Below, piece by piece: positions 22,698 to 31,694 of a DNA stretch of 64,000 nucleotides (positions are counted from its first letter, which is position 1; every line of letters begins with the position of its first letter). The position numbers and the translations under genes were made by a program. The stretch lies in contig NZ_QHLX01000001.1 in NCBI RefSeq assembly GCF_004135675.1, positions 186,001 through 250,000 on the forward strand, given 5' to 3'. Origin of the DNA: Marinitoga lauensis. Its GTDB lineage: Bacteria; Thermotogota; Thermotogae; Petrotogales; Petrotogaceae. The notes under the pieces are model-generated. The model was not told the DNA's origin, did no database searches, and saw only the letters and a list, made by a program, of their open reading frames with translations.

Positions 22698-23756
22698 TTG
22701 ATGGCTGAAAAAGTAATGGTAAAAGGTACTGAAGCAATTGGTGAAGCCGCCATAAGGGCTGGATGTAGATTATATTTTGGTTATCCTATTACACCACAAA
22801 GTGAATTAACTGAATATATGTCAAGGAGAATGCCTCAAGTTGATGGTGTTTTTTTACAAGCAGAAAGTGAAGTTGCTGCTGTAAATATGTTATATGGTGC
22901 AGCATCAACAGGACATAGAGTTATGACTTCAACATCTTCACCAGGTTATAGTTTAATGCAAGAAGGTGTTTCATATATTGCTGGTGCAGAATTACCAGTT
23001 GTATTTGTTAATGTTGTTAGAGGTGGTCCTGGATTAGGCGATATTCAACCTGCTCAAAGCGATTATTTCCAGGCTACAAAAGGTGGAGGACACGGTGATT
23101 ATAGACTTGTTGTTTATGGTCCAGAATCATTGCAAGAAGCTGTTGAATTAACCGCAAAAGCTTTCGATGTAGCAGATAAATACAGAAATCCTGCTTTAAT
23201 TCTTGCAGATGGTATGTTGGGTCAAATGATGGAACCAGTTGAGTTCCCTGAATTTAGAGACTTAAGCACTTTACCAGATCATAGTTCATGGGCAATGCAA
23301 GGTGCTAAAGGAAGAGAACCACACAAAATAACTTCATTTGATATAAATGAGTATGTATTAGAACAAATGAATTTAAGATATCAAGAAAAATATAAGAAAA
23401 TCATTGAAAACGAACAAATGTGGGAAGAATATAAAACAGATGATGCTGATATAATAATAGTAGCATATGGTACAATGGGAAGAATCGCAAAAACAATTGT
23501 AAATATGGCCAGAGAAAAAGGTGTTAAAGCTGGTTTATTTAGACCTATTACTTTATGGCCTTATCCATATGAAGCATTGGCAAAATTAGCTGATCAAGCT
23601 AAATTATTCTTTACAGTAGAAATGAGTATGGGGCAAATGGTAGAAGACGTAAAATTAGCTGTTAATGGTAAAAAAACTGTTGAATTCTATGGTAGAACTG
23701 GTGGAGTTGTTCCTACACCAAATGAAGTATTAGCAAAATTAATGGAATTGATATAA
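22698..23756 (+). CDS. 2-oxoacid:ferredoxin oxidoreductase alpha subunit (VorA/KorA type)
   Basis: Alpha subunit of a ferredoxin-dependent 2-oxoacid oxidoreductase, which oxidatively decarboxylates 2-oxoisovalerate or 2-oxoglutarate to acyl-CoA. The 352-residue protein shows GTEAIGEAAIRAGCRLYFGYPITPQSELTEYM, FLQAESEVAAVNMLYGAASTG, TSSPGYSLMQEGVSYIAGAELP and DIQPAQSDYFQATKGGGHGDY. The size and motifs fit the four-subunit VOR/KOR class, not the fused pyruvate enzyme. The adjacent acyl-phosphate kinases favour branched-chain oxoacids. Confidence 0.9.
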   Translation: MMAEKVMVKGTEAIGEAAIRAGCRLYFGYPITPQSELTEYMSRRMPQVDGVFLQAESEVAAVNMLYGAASTGHRVMTSTSSPGYSLMQEGVSYIAGAELPVVFVNVVRGGPGLGDIQPAQSDYFQATKGGGHGDYRLVVYGPESLQEAVELTAKAFDVADKYRNPALILADGMLGQMMEPVEFPEFRDLSTLPDHSSWAMQGAKGREPHKITSFDINEYVLEQMNLRYQEKYKKIIENEQMWEEYKTDDADIIIVAYGTMGRIAKTIVNMAREKGVKAGLFRPITLWPYPYEALAKLADQAKLFFTVEMSMGQMVEDVKLAVNGKKTVEFYGRTGGVVPTPNEVLAKLMELI

Positions 23757-23771
23757 GAAAGGAGGAAAATT

Positions 23772-24527
23772 ATGTCTTATAAAATAAAATTTAAAGGTCC
23801 AGAATCTTTAAGTGGAAAAGAATTTACATATTGTCCAGGATGTCATCATGGAATTGTACATAGACTTGTTGCTGAAGTTATAGACGAATTAGGAATAAGA
23901 GAAAAAACATTGATGGTTGCTCCAGTAGGATGTTCTGTTTTTGCATACGAATTCTTTGATGTTGATGGAACAGTTGCACCTCACGGAAGAGCTCCAGCAG
24001 TTGCTACAGGTATGAAAAGAGCAATGCCAGAAAATGTAGTTTTCACATACCAGGGCGACGGTGACTTAGCAGCTATTGGTACAGCTGAAATCTTACATGC
24101 TGCAAATAGAGGAGAAAAAATAACTACTATATTTATAAATAATGCTATATATGGTATGACTGGAGGTCAAATGGCTCCTACAACATTATTAGGTATGAAA
24201 ACAACTACTTCACCATATGGAAGAAGTGCTGAAAATGAAGGTTATCCTCTACATATGGCTGAACTATTATCAAACTTACCTGGTGTTGCTTATTTAGCAA
24301 GAACAAAGGTTAACAAACCACAAGATGTATTAAAAACTAAAAAAATGATTAAAAAAGCTTTCTTAGCTCAAATTGAAGGTAAAGGTTTTGGTATGGTTGA
24401 AGTATTATCAACATGTCCTACAAACTGGGGTATTCCACCAGTTGAAGCAAACAAATGGTTAGAAGAAAATATGGTCCCAGAATATCCATTAGGTGTTTAT
24501 GTTGATAAGGTGGGTGATGAAAAATGA
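23772..24527 (+). CDS. 2-oxoacid:ferredoxin oxidoreductase beta subunit (TPP-binding)
   Basis: Catalytic beta subunit with thiamine pyrophosphate. The 251-residue protein has the N-terminal [45 protein letters not shown] and the TPP/Mg motif [21 protein letters not shown] followed by [16 protein letters not shown]. These are standard for the VOR/KOR beta subunit. It is 15 bp after the alpha gene and overlaps the gamma gene by 4 bp (ATGA). Confidence 0.92.
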   Translation: MSYKIKFKGPESLSGKEFTYCPGCHHGIVHRLVAEVIDELGIREKTLMVAPVGCSVFAYEFFDVDGTVAPHGRAPAVATGMKRAMPENVVFTYQGDGDLAAIGTAEILHAANRGEKITTIFINNAIYGMTGGQMAPTTLLGMKTTTSPYGRSAENEGYPLHMAELLSNLPGVAYLARTKVNKPQDVLKTKKMIKKAFLAQIEGKGFGMVEVLSTCPTNWGIPPVEANKWLEENMVPEYPLGVYVDKVGDEK

Positions 24528-25066
24528 AACATCATGCATTTATAGCTGCTGGTTTTGGTGGACAGGGTGTTATGTTATTTGGAAAAATTTTATCCTTAGC
24601 TGCAATGTATGAAAATCTATATACTACATGGTTACCTTCATACGGTCCAGAAATGCGTGGAGGTACAGCAAACTGTACAGTAGTTCTTTCAGAAGAATAT
24701 ATTGCTTCACCAGTTGTTGATCAACCAACAGAAGTTATTGCATTCAATATTCCTTCAATGTATAAATTCGAAAAATTATTACCAGAAAATGGAATTCTAT
24801 TATTAAACTCGTCAGTTATTGACAGAGATCCAGAAAGAACTGATATTCAAGTTTTCAAGATTCCTGCAAATGATATTGCTGATGAATTAGGTAACGTAAA
24901 GGTTCAAAATATGGTTATGTTAGGCGCTTACTTAAAAGCCACAGGAGCTGTTTCTTTTGATTCAGTAAAAAAAGCTTTGGAAAAATCATTAAAAGGTAAA
25001 AAAGCAGAATTATTGGATATAAATTTAAAAGCTATTGAAGCAGGAATGAATGCTTTAGTAAAATAA
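24524..25066 (+). CDS. 2-oxoacid:ferredoxin oxidoreductase gamma subunit
   Basis: Gamma subunit of the 2-oxoacid oxidoreductase, 180 residues. It begins [20 protein letters not shown], the family hallmark, followed by [23 protein letters not shown] and [14 protein letters not shown]. With the delta, alpha and beta genes it completes the four-subunit enzyme. It is the last gene of the plus-strand operon, ending four bases before a bidirectional terminator. Confidence 0.92.
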   Translation: MKHHAFIAAGFGGQGVMLFGKILSLAAMYENLYTTWLPSYGPEMRGGTANCTVVLSEEYIASPVVDQPTEVIAFNIPSMYKFEKLLPENGILLLNSSVIDRDPERTDIQVFKIPANDIADELGNVKVQNMVMLGAYLKATGAVSFDSVKKALEKSLKGKKAELLDINLKAIEAGMNALVK

Positions 25067-25100
25067 AATAATCCCCGGTGATTTTTTCACCGGGATTATT
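25067..25100. terminator. Bidirectional terminator between the oxidoreductase operon and the GGDEF gene
   Basis: Stem CCCGGTGA/TCACCGGG with a T5 loop, extended on both sides by AATAAT/ATTATT. The two convergent units share it; the GGDEF stop codon (25096-25098) is inside the hairpin. Confidence 0.8.
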
Positions 25101-25869
25101 CATAAAATTCTATTCTATTTTTACCATTATCCTTAGCTCTATATACAGCTAAATCGGCTTCTTTAATCAATTGATCTACATTTTTATTTCCATCAAATAT
25201 TGATAATCCTTGACTCACTGTTATTTTAATTTGGTGACCATTTATATGTACAACATTATTTTCTACTGCTAATCTTATTCTTTCACTAACTTTAAGTGCA
25301 TTTTCCTTAGAAATGTTAGATAATACTATCAAAAATTCTTCTCCGCCAAGCCTTCCAATAGAATCATAATATCTAATCTTTTTTCTTATAAGTTCAATAG
25401 TTTTTCTTAAAACTTCATCACCTGCATCATGACCGTAGGTATCGTTAACTCTTTTAAAGTTATCAAAGTCAAGCATTGAAACAACAAATGTCCTATTTTC
25501 CCTTTTCGATCTTTCTATTTCTTTTTTTAAAAAATCTGTAATAGCCCTTCTATTATAAACACCTGTTAAATAATCAATTAAGGACAATTTCCTTAATTCA
25601 TTTATTAATTTAACTTTTTTTAACCCAATTCCTATTCTATAGTTTAATTCTTCAACATTGACTGGATTTAAAATAAAATCATCCGCTTCCAATAGTTTCT
25701 CATCTAAAGAATCAACTACCAAAATCGTATAAATATTATTTTTTGATAAATTACCTGATACAATAATATCTACAGAATTCAATTCTGTATTTTCATCAAA
25801 AAATACATATTCAAATTTTAGATTTTCTAGTTTTTCTTTATCTATAAGATCTTTTTCTATTGCAATCAT
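25096..25869 (-). CDS. Diguanylate cyclase (GGDEF domain) with degenerate receiver-like N-terminus
   Basis: Synthesises cyclic di-GMP. The C-terminal GGDEF domain (about residues 95-257) has DYLTGVYNRRAITDFL, DFDNFKRVNDTYGHDAGDEVL, the active-site loop RLGGEEFLIVL and the closing YRAKDNGKNRI; the RxxD inhibitory site five residues upstream reads RYYDS and may be functional. The first about 90 residues look like a receiver domain without a clear phosphoacceptor. I choose ATG 25869 over an upstream ATG lying in the terminator hairpin; this leaves the start only seven bases from a TATAAT box, suggesting a leaderless message. Confidence 0.88.
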   Translation of the reverse strand: MIAIEKDLIDKEKLENLKFEYVFFDENTELNSVDIIVSGNLSKNNIYTILVVDSLDEKLLEADDFILNPVNVEELNYRIGIGLKKVKLINELRKLSLIDYLTGVYNRRAITDFLKKEIERSKRENRTFVVSMLDFDNFKRVNDTYGHDAGDEVLRKTIELIRKKIRYYDSIGRLGGEEFLIVLSNISKENALKVSERIRLAVENNVVHINGHQIKITVSQGLSIFDGNKNVDQLIKEADLAVYRAKDNGKNRIEFYE

Positions 25870-25874
25870 ACTAT

Positions 25875-25883
25875 TATTATACC
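25875..25883 (-). promoter_or_regulatory. Extended -10 promoter of the GGDEF gene, possible leaderless start
   Basis: Minus strand TGGTATAAT ends six bases before ATG 25869, which would put the transcription start at or next to the start codon. The upstream part of the promoter overlaps the arsR terminator. Confidence 0.5.
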
Positions 25884-25887
25884 ATAA

Positions 25888-25913
25888 AAAATCCACATCT
25901 AAAGATGTGGATT
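25888..25913 (-). terminator. Terminator of arsR
   Basis: Minus strand stem TCCACATC/GATGTGGA with a short TTTA loop followed by six T. It overlaps the arsR stop codon region and directly abuts the promoter of the GGDEF gene. Confidence 0.75.
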
Positions 25914-26226
25914 AAGAATTTTTTATCATTTTATGAGCTTCTTGCAATTCCTCATGAACAATATTTTTAGCATCATTAAATAATTTAAATATTGCCTCAT
26001 ATTTCAAATCACAAAAAACAATATTACCTTCTTTTCTTTTTCTAACTATACCAACATTTTCTAATATTTTTAAATGTTGAGAAATACTTGATTGAGTTAA
26101 ACCAAGCTCCTCTGAAATTTCAATTATATTGCATTTCCTATTTTTTAATATTTTTAATATTCTCAAACGAGTTGGATGAGACAATGCTTTAAAAATTTCT
26201 GCAATTAATTCACATTCATCCATCAT
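25912..26226 (-). CDS. ArsR-family transcriptional regulator
   Basis: A 104-residue winged-helix repressor. The core is IFKALSHPTRLRILKILKNRKCN followed by the recognition helix ISEELGLTQSSISQHLKILENVGIV and the wing RKRKEGNIVFCDLK. The cysteines visible (in MDECELI and RKCNII) are few, and the CxCxxC alpha-3 metal site of ArsR/SmtB is not present, so the ligand is unknown. It is separated from the flavoprotein gene upstream by about 80 bp containing TATACT-like boxes, so it may have its own promoter and autoregulate. Confidence 0.88.
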   Translation of the reverse strand: MMDECELIAEIFKALSHPTRLRILKILKNRKCNIIEISEELGLTQSSISQHLKILENVGIVRKRKEGNIVFCDLKYEAIFKLFNDAKNIVHEELQEAHKMIKNS

Positions 26227-26307
26227 TTTAGCCTCTCTTTTTTTTAATATTAATCACTCTTCAAATATAGTATAATCTAATTTATTTAAATTATATAATG
26301 AATAAAT

Positions 26308-27585
26308 TTAATTTTCTATTAATTTTCTCGCTTCAATTATTCCATGAGCTGTTGCATGTACAATACTTCTTGTTTGACCTGAACAATCTCCAATAAACTT
26401 TAAATTTTCAAATAAATTGTTATCTAATTTTTTTCCATAAAATTTAACTTCTACACCATATAAAAGATTTTCTTCATCAGCAACACCTGGAATAATTTTA
26501 TTTAAATTATCTATAAATTCTATTAATGATACCGATGTTTTACTTGGAAAAACAAGATTTAAATCACCTAAAACATATTCTTCAGAACTTAATGTTGGAA
26601 ACACTTTCCATAATTTTTTTGTTCTTTTTCCTTTTTTGAAATCACCGTATGTTTGTAATATAACTTTATTTCCACCAGCTAAAATATTAGATAATTTTGC
26701 AATATATGAACCATATCCATTTGGATCATTAAAAGGTTTTGTAAATGAATGTGTTACCAATATAGCAAAATTAGTATTAGTAGATTTTTGATCATGAATT
26801 GCATGTCCATTTACCGTAATAAAATCTGAATATTTTTCAGTAACTACATATCCTGATGGATTATTACAAAATGTTCTTACCAACTGACCGTTAGATGATT
26901 TGAATTTTACTTTAAATTCATACAATGCCTCATTTAACTCTTTAACAACAATATCAGGTAATTCAAATCTTACTCCCAAATCTACTTTTGTATTGGATAA
27001 TATAATATCTGGATATTTCTTTGTTAATGTATCTATTAATTTAAATCCACTTCTTCCTACAGCGATATACACCCTGTCAAATTCTTCTTTTATTTCCTCT
27101 CTTATTTCTCTATCTATATATTCAACAATTACTTTTTCATTTATCTCTATATCTTTAACTAATGAATTAAATTTAAAATGCACTCCTTTTCTAACAAATT
27201 CCTCATGTGCATTTTTCAAAAAAATCTTTAACTTATCTGTTCCAATATGAAAAAATTCTGATTCCACCAATTTAAATCCATTTATAAAAAATTTCTTTTG
27301 TAATTCTTCTAAATTTTCTCTTGTTCCTATTTCAGGCTCAGTTTCTGATAATTCAGAATAATAATCTACAATTTCTTTTTGCAACTGTTTATCAAACAAT
27401 ATTTCTTCTAAATCTCCACCCATTTCCGATGAAACAAATAATTTCCCATCTGCTCTGATACCGCTTATCGAAGAAGAAAAAATATCTTTGTTCATTTCAT
27501 ATACAATTACTTCATGTTTGTTTGAATCTACCTCTTTTAAGAATCCCACTGCTGCTGCACCAAAACCTATAATAGCTATTCTCAT
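26308..27585 (-). CDS. FAD-dependent oxidoreductase (uncharacterised NAD(P)/FAD family)
   Basis: A 425-residue flavoprotein with an N-terminal Rossmann dinucleotide motif (IAIIGFGAAAVGFLKEV), a central FDRVYIAVGRSGFKLIDTL typical of the second nucleotide contact, and a C-terminal FIGDCSGQTRSIVHATAHGIIEARK that binds the FAD pyrophosphate. This architecture is shared by a family of uncharacterised FAD-dependent dehydrogenases related to BaiN/YhiN-like and geranylgeranyl reductase-like proteins. Note that the first glycine motif is GFGAAA rather than GGGPAG. Substrate unknown. A terminator stands just upstream of its start, so it forms its own unit. Confidence 0.75.
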   Translation of the reverse strand: MRIAIIGFGAAAVGFLKEVDSNKHEVIVYEMNKDIFSSSISGIRADGKLFVSSEMGGDLEEILFDKQLQKEIVDYYSELSETEPEIGTRENLEELQKKFFINGFKLVESEFFHIGTDKLKIFLKNAHEEFVRKGVHFKFNSLVKDIEINEKVIVEYIDREIREEIKEEFDRVYIAVGRSGFKLIDTLTKKYPDIILSNTKVDLGVRFELPDIVVKELNEALYEFKVKFKSSNGQLVRTFCNNPSGYVVTEKYSDFITVNGHAIHDQKSTNTNFAILVTHSFTKPFNDPNGYGSYIAKLSNILAGGNKVILQTYGDFKKGKRTKKLWKVFPTLSSEEYVLGDLNLVFPSKTSVSLIEFIDNLNKIIPGVADEENLLYGVEVKFYGKKLDNNLFENLKFIGDCSGQTRSIVHATAHGIIEARKLIEN

Positions 27586-27605
27586 GTTATTCCTCCTTCC
27601 AAAAT

Positions 27606-27632
27606 AAAAAAACTGAAACCTTTCGGTTTCAG
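27606..27632 (-). terminator. Terminator of the 59-aa winged-helix gene
   Basis: Minus strand stem CTGAAACC/GGTTTCAG with a four-base loop followed by seven T, starting two bases after the stop codon at 27634. Confidence 0.8.
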
Positions 27633-27633
27633 C

Positions 27634-27813
27634 CTATTTTTTTATAGTATAATAGCATCTCTTTGGAGATACAACTTTTTCTTCTTTTTTTAATTTTTTT
27701 ATAGCTTTATCCACTTCCTTTTTGTCTAATCCTGCTTTTTCTGCAATTTCCGCTGATTTTAATGGTTCATTAGATTCAGATAAAACCTTTACTACTAATT
27801 CAATAGAATCCAT
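27634..27813 (-). CDS. 59-residue winged-helix protein
   Basis: A short gene with GGAGGGATTTTT before ATG 27813 and a terminator right after the stop. The protein begins MDSIELVVKVLSESNEPLKS and continues with a helix-turn-helix pattern, AEIAEKAGLDKKEVDKAIKK, then a basic LKKEEKVVSPKRCYYTIKK wing. This is the layout of a minimal winged-helix DNA-binding domain similar to those in small archaeal-type regulators or in MarR/Rrf2 relatives. Codon use and the clean RBS and terminator make it a real gene. Target unknown. Confidence 0.75.
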   Translation of the reverse strand: MDSIELVVKVLSESNEPLKSAEIAEKAGLDKKEVDKAIKKLKKEEKVVSPKRCYYTIKK

Positions 27814-27891
27814 AAAAATCCCTCCTCATTACACATTTAGTATTATATATTTTTACGCAATTTTTGTCAACTATAGTATTATTTTTTATAT

Positions 27892-28671
27892 CTATTTTAT
27901 TAAAAGCCCTATTTTATATACATTTTCTAATTTTTTCAACCCATGTGGCGATAATTCTGTTATTTCATAGGTTAAATCCATGCCTGCTTCATGTTGTCCT
28001 TTATGTTCACCATTTTTCCACAATTTTGAATGCGTTACATCATATACTACTCCATTTACCGCTACATATGCCTTATTTCCATTTTTTCCATTAAATTTCT
28101 TTAATTCTTTTAAATCTAAAGCTAAAATACCCACTGGATATACTTTATCTAATTTTTTTAATCCATGTGGCGATAATTCTGTTATTTCATAGGTTAAATC
28201 CATGCCTGCTTCATGTTGTCCTTTATGCTCACCATTCTTCCACAATTTTGAATGTGTTACATCATATACTATTCCATTCACTGCTACATATGCCTTATTT
28301 CCATTTTTTCCATTAAATTTCTTTAATTCTTCAAATGTAAATATAAGATATCCAACTGTTTCTGCCTTTTCTAATTTTCCTAATCCATGTGGCGATAATT
28401 CTGTTATTTCATAAGTTAAATCTTTTCCTGCTTCATATCCTTTATGTTTTCCGTTCTTCCAGTCTTTTAAATACGTCACATCATATACTATTCCATTTAC
28501 TGCAATCCAGGTGTCATTTCCATTTTTACCATTATTGTTTTTCAAAACTTCATATGGAATCAATGAATATTTAGGCTGAAATTTTTCTAAATTTAATTCT
28601 TCTATACTCAAAATTTCTGAAAAAGTGAACACACTTAAAACTACAAAAACAAATACAAAAAACTTTCTCAT
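27892..28671 (-). CDS. Secreted protein with three tandem cytochrome-b5-like heme domains
   Basis: A 259-residue exported protein: signal peptide at 1-19 (MRKFFVFVFVVLSVFTFSE), then three copies of a roughly 74-residue cytochrome b5-like heme-binding domain (PF00173 type). Each copy has the sequence pattern GKNGN..(W/Y)(I/V)AVNG(I/V)VYDVT, then WKNG(K/E)HKG, AG.DLTYEITELSPHG. Histidines in the HKG and SPHG segments are kept in all three and are the likely axial ligands. Copies 2 and 3 are nearly identical also at the DNA level (222-bp period). It follows a four-TM heme-type membrane protein by 12 bp, suggesting an electron-transfer pair outside the cytoplasm. Confidence 0.85.
   Translation of the reverse strand: MRKFFVFVFVVLSVFTFSEILSIEELNLEKFQPKYSLIPYEVLKNNNGKNGNDTWIAVNGIVYDVTYLKDWKNGKHKGYEAGKDLTYEITELSPHGLGKLEKAETVGYLIFTFEELKKFNGKNGNKAYVAVNGIVYDVTHSKLWKNGEHKGQHEAGMDLTYEITELSPHGLKKLDKVYPVGILALDLKELKKFNGKNGNKAYVAVNGVVYDVTHSKLWKNGEHKGQHEAGMDLTYEITELSPHGLKKLENVYKIGLLIK
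27917..28560. repeat. Three 222-bp tandem direct repeats within the b5-like gene
   Basis: The DNA period is 222 bp; the segment from about 27940 to 28110 recurs at about 28162-28332 with only scattered single-base differences, and a more diverged third copy follows at about 28384-28555. They encode the three heme domains. Confidence 0.85.
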
Positions 28672-28683
28672 AAAAATTCCTCC

Positions 28684-29088
28684 TTATAACAACCACGGAT
28701 CTATTAAATGAATCAATAACAATATAATTAAAATAAACCCAACATATCTATGCCATTTAATCCATGCTTTCTTAAATAATTTTATTTTTCTTAATAAATA
28801 AACCAGGAACATTAAAATAATTCCAAACCATAAAATTATCCCTGTATGTAAATAAAGATTTCCATTTAGTTCTATATAACCATGAATAATACCTGTAATA
28901 ATCAACAAAATACCGGACAATTTATGATATCTTTGTAGTATTTTAATAATACCAATAAAATATTTTTCAATTCTATAATTTTTATTTCTTATAAAAACTC
29001 TATATATTCTTCTCACTACAAATAATGAAAGGTTAAATGATAAAAAGAAGACATTTAACCAACCGAGTGATTCAATTATTTCCTGCAC
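28684..29088 (-). CDS. Four-TM bis-histidine heme membrane protein (ferric-reductase/cytochrome b561-like)
   Basis: A 134-residue membrane protein with four hydrophobic helices. Two helices each carry a His pair 14 residues apart: HKLSGILLIITGIIH and HRYVGFILIILLLIH. This spacing is the classic two-heme signature of ferric-reductase-like transmembrane and b561-type proteins. Its gene is directly upstream of the triple b5-like gene (12-bp gap), so the pair probably moves electrons across the membrane to a periplasmic acceptor. There is no flavin domain in the window. The electron donor and acceptor are unknown. Confidence 0.75.
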   Translation of the reverse strand: MQEIIESLGWLNVFFLSFNLSLFVVRRIYRVFIRNKNYRIEKYFIGIIKILQRYHKLSGILLIITGIIHGYIELNGNLYLHTGIILWFGIILMFLVYLLRKIKLFKKAWIKWHRYVGFILIILLLIHLIDPWLL

Positions 29089-29099
29089 TATTTATCACC

Positions 29100-29983
29100 T
29101 TACTTAATTAATCCTAATCCTTTAAGATAATTCTTTGCCACAATTTCCGGTTCTAATCCAACAACATCTACTAAATAATTAAGCCTAATAATAATATTTT
29201 CATTCAAATATAATGTCAATGGTTTTAGAATTTCTTTTATTTCAGGATATTTTTTTAAGATTTCTTCTCTTACTAAAACTGCAGGATTATATAAAGGAAA
29301 GAAATGTTTATCATCCTCTAAAACTATCAATTTATATTTAAGTAGCTTTGCGTCTGTAGAATAAACCATCGCTACATCTATTTTCCCAGAGGAAACCGCT
29401 TCATATGTAAGTCCTGCTTCCATAGTTTTCACATTTTTTTAGGAACATTCATATTATATGCTCTGGCCATTGCAAAAAAACCATCTGCTCTTTCATAAAA
29501 TTCCGGATTAACTCCAAAAATAACCTTATTACCTTCATTGACAAATTTTGCTAAATCCGATAAAGTTCTTAAATTATTTTTCTCTGCAAATTCACTTTTT
29601 ACAGCCATTGCATAAGTATCATTAAATGGTATCATATTTATCCAAACAATCTTATTTTTCTCATAATCAAGTTTTGATACTTCATTAAATAATTCATAAG
29701 GATTATAGATATTCTTTTTTTGTTTAAAATATGCAGCCCATGCAGTTCCTGTATATTCTGAATAAATATCCACCTGTCCATTCTCTATGGCAGCCCTTAG
29801 AGGAAATGATGTTAATCCAAATTGCTCCTCAACTTTAAATCCTGCATCTTTAAGAAGATAAGATATCATATTGGCAATAATATAACCTTCGGTAAACATT
29901 TTAGAACCAACTACAACAGTCTTTGCTGCAAATACATTAAAACTCATAATCACAATTAACATTACAATTCCAAATTTTTTCAT
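29100..29983 (-). CDS. Osmoprotectant (OpuC-type) ABC transporter substrate-binding protein, one frameshift
   Basis: Binds glycine betaine, choline or carnitine outside the cytoplasm. A signal peptide covers residues 1-19 (MKKFGIVMLIVIMSFNVFA); then KTVVVGSKMFTEGYIIANMISYLL and VDIYSEYTGTAWAAYF, which are family landmarks. The frame breaks at about 29439: NVPKKM-stop, whereas one added A in A6 gives NVPKKNVKTMEAGLTYEAVSSGKIDVAMVYSTDA. Repaired length 294 residues. I use ATG 29983, which follows AGGAGGGG, not the upstream ATG at 30007. It is last in a four-gene transporter unit. Confidence 0.88.
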
Positions 29984-29996
29984 AATAAAACCCCTC

Positions 29997-30644
29997 CTAA
30001 ATTTCATTTATTAAACCTTTTGAAACATATTTTTTCTCTAATGCACCTAAAAAAGCATCAACTCCAACCGCCAAGATAGAAACAGGAACAACTCCAGCAA
30101 ATATCATTGGTGCATTATAATGCGAAAGACCTGTAAATATAATTACTCCCAATCCTCCACCGCCTATAACAGATGCTACCGTAGCAGTTGCAATATTTAT
30201 TACAGCTGAATTTCTCAACCCAGAAAATATTGCTGGTAAAGCTATTGGTATTTCAATTTTATATAAAATATCCCTTTCACTCATTCCCATTCCTTTTGCA
30301 ACTTCATAAATGTTAGAATTTATACTTACTATACCAGAAGTTGTATTGAAAATAATAGGAACCAATCCATATAAAAACAAAGCTGTTATTGCAGTAATTT
30401 TTCCTATACCCATAAATAAAAATATTAAAGCTATTACAGCAACACTTGGTATAGATTGGGTTATTCCTGTTATAGATAATGCTAAGTTAGTATATTTTTT
30501 TCTTTTTTCACGAGTAATATAAATTCCAATAAAAATGCCTATTGCCGAAGATAAAAACCAGGATAAGAAAAATATAAATAAATGTTCTAAAGTTCTTTGA
30601 ATTACCATATCAAAATTACTAAACATATAAGAAAATATATACAT
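29997..30644 (-). CDS. Osmoprotectant ABC transporter permease (second)
   Basis: A 215-residue inner-membrane permease of the OpuBB/OpuCB type with five to six hydrophobic segments. The conserved cytoplasmic EAA loop reads VAKGMGMSERDILYKIEIPIALPAIFSGLRNSAV. It lies between the ATPase gene and the binding-protein gene with a 1-bp gap to the ATPase. Together with the permease at 31695 it would form a heterodimeric channel. Confidence 0.88.
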   Translation of the reverse strand: MYIFSYMFSNFDMVIQRTLEHLFIFFLSWFLSSAIGIFIGIYITREKRKKYTNLALSITGITQSIPSVAVIALIFLFMGIGKITAITALFLYGLVPIIFNTTSGIVSINSNIYEVAKGMGMSERDILYKIEIPIALPAIFSGLRNSAVINIATATVASVIGGGGLGVIIFTGLSHYNAPMIFAGVVPVSILAVGVDAFLGALEKKYVSKGLINEI

Positions 30645-30645
30645 A

Positions 30646-31682
30646 TTATTCCCCCAATATAGAGTTATATTCTAAAACTCCAATAACTTCACCTTTTTTC
30701 AAAATTGGTAGATAATGAATATTATTTTTAAACATTATATTTATTCCTTCCAAAACACTATTATCAAAGTTAATGTATTCTTTTCTTAAATTCTTCCTTT
30801 TATTTTTCACATCATTTAATGTCAAAAATCCTTCATACTTCTTATCAAAAAAAACATAACATTTTGATTTCAGTTTTTTAATTTCCTCAAATGATTTTAC
30901 AATAATAAAATTATTTTTCAATAATTTTTCAGCTTTTACAAACTCTAAAAAGTTTAATTCTGCATTTTTCCCTAACAAATTTTTAACAAAATCATTTTTA
31001 GGTTTTTTAATAATGCTTAAAGTCCCATCATATTGTTCTAATGTACCTTTATTAAAAATAGCTATTTTATCTCCTAATTTTATTGCTTCTCTAATATCAT
31101 GAGTAACAAATACTATTGTCTTTTTTAATCTTTCTTGAATTGTTAAAAATACATCTTGGAGTATTTCCCTATTTATAGGGTCTATTGCACCAAAAGGTTC
31201 ATCCATTAATAAAATCTTCGGATCTGCTGCTAATGCTCTTGCAACACCAATTCTTTGCCGTTGCCCACCAGATAATTCAAGAGGATATTTATCAACTACT
31301 TCATCATATTCTAAATTTACAAGTTCTATTAACTCTTTTACCCTATTTTTTATTTTTTTCTTATCCCACCCAAGTAATTTTGGAACAACAGAAATATTTT
31401 CAAAAACATTGTAATGTGGAAATAATCCAATTTCTTGAATAACATATCCAATACTTCTTCTTAATTGTATTTTATCTATTTTATCAATTGAAATACCATC
31501 AAATTGAATATCTCCAGATGTTCTTTCAATAAGTCTGTTAATAAGCTTTAAAGTTGTTGTCTTACCACAACCAGACGGACCTATCAAAACGGTTATTTTT
31601 CCATCATCAATCATTAAATCCAAATCTTTTACTGCATAAAAATCGCCATATTTTTTTGATATTTTTTTAATTCAATAGCCAT
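30646..31682 (-). CDS. Osmoprotectant ABC transporter ATP-binding protein with CBS domain, one frameshift
   Basis: ATPase of the betaine/choline importer. Motifs: Walker A LIGPSGCGKTTTLKLINRL, Q-loop GYVIQEIGLFPHYNVFENI, signature LSGGQRQRIGVARAL, Walker B ILLMDEPFGAIDP, H-loop FVTHDIREA. The last 60 residues (FLTLNDVKN ... NNIHYLPILKKGEVIGVLEY) form CBS-like sequence that in OpuA/OpuC senses ionic strength. The N-terminus is displaced: from ATG 31682 (after GGAGGA) the frame stops at once, but one added A in the A-run near 31664 gives MAIELKKISKKYGDFYAVKD joined to the rest, 345 residues. Confidence 0.88.
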
Positions 31683-31694
31683 TTTTCTCCTCCA

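Noticed and set aside
27980-28574. Plus-strand reading frames across the b5-like gene
   Set aside because: They are shadows of the three 222-bp repeats, lack ribosome binding sites and encode cysteine/phenylalanine-rich nonsense.
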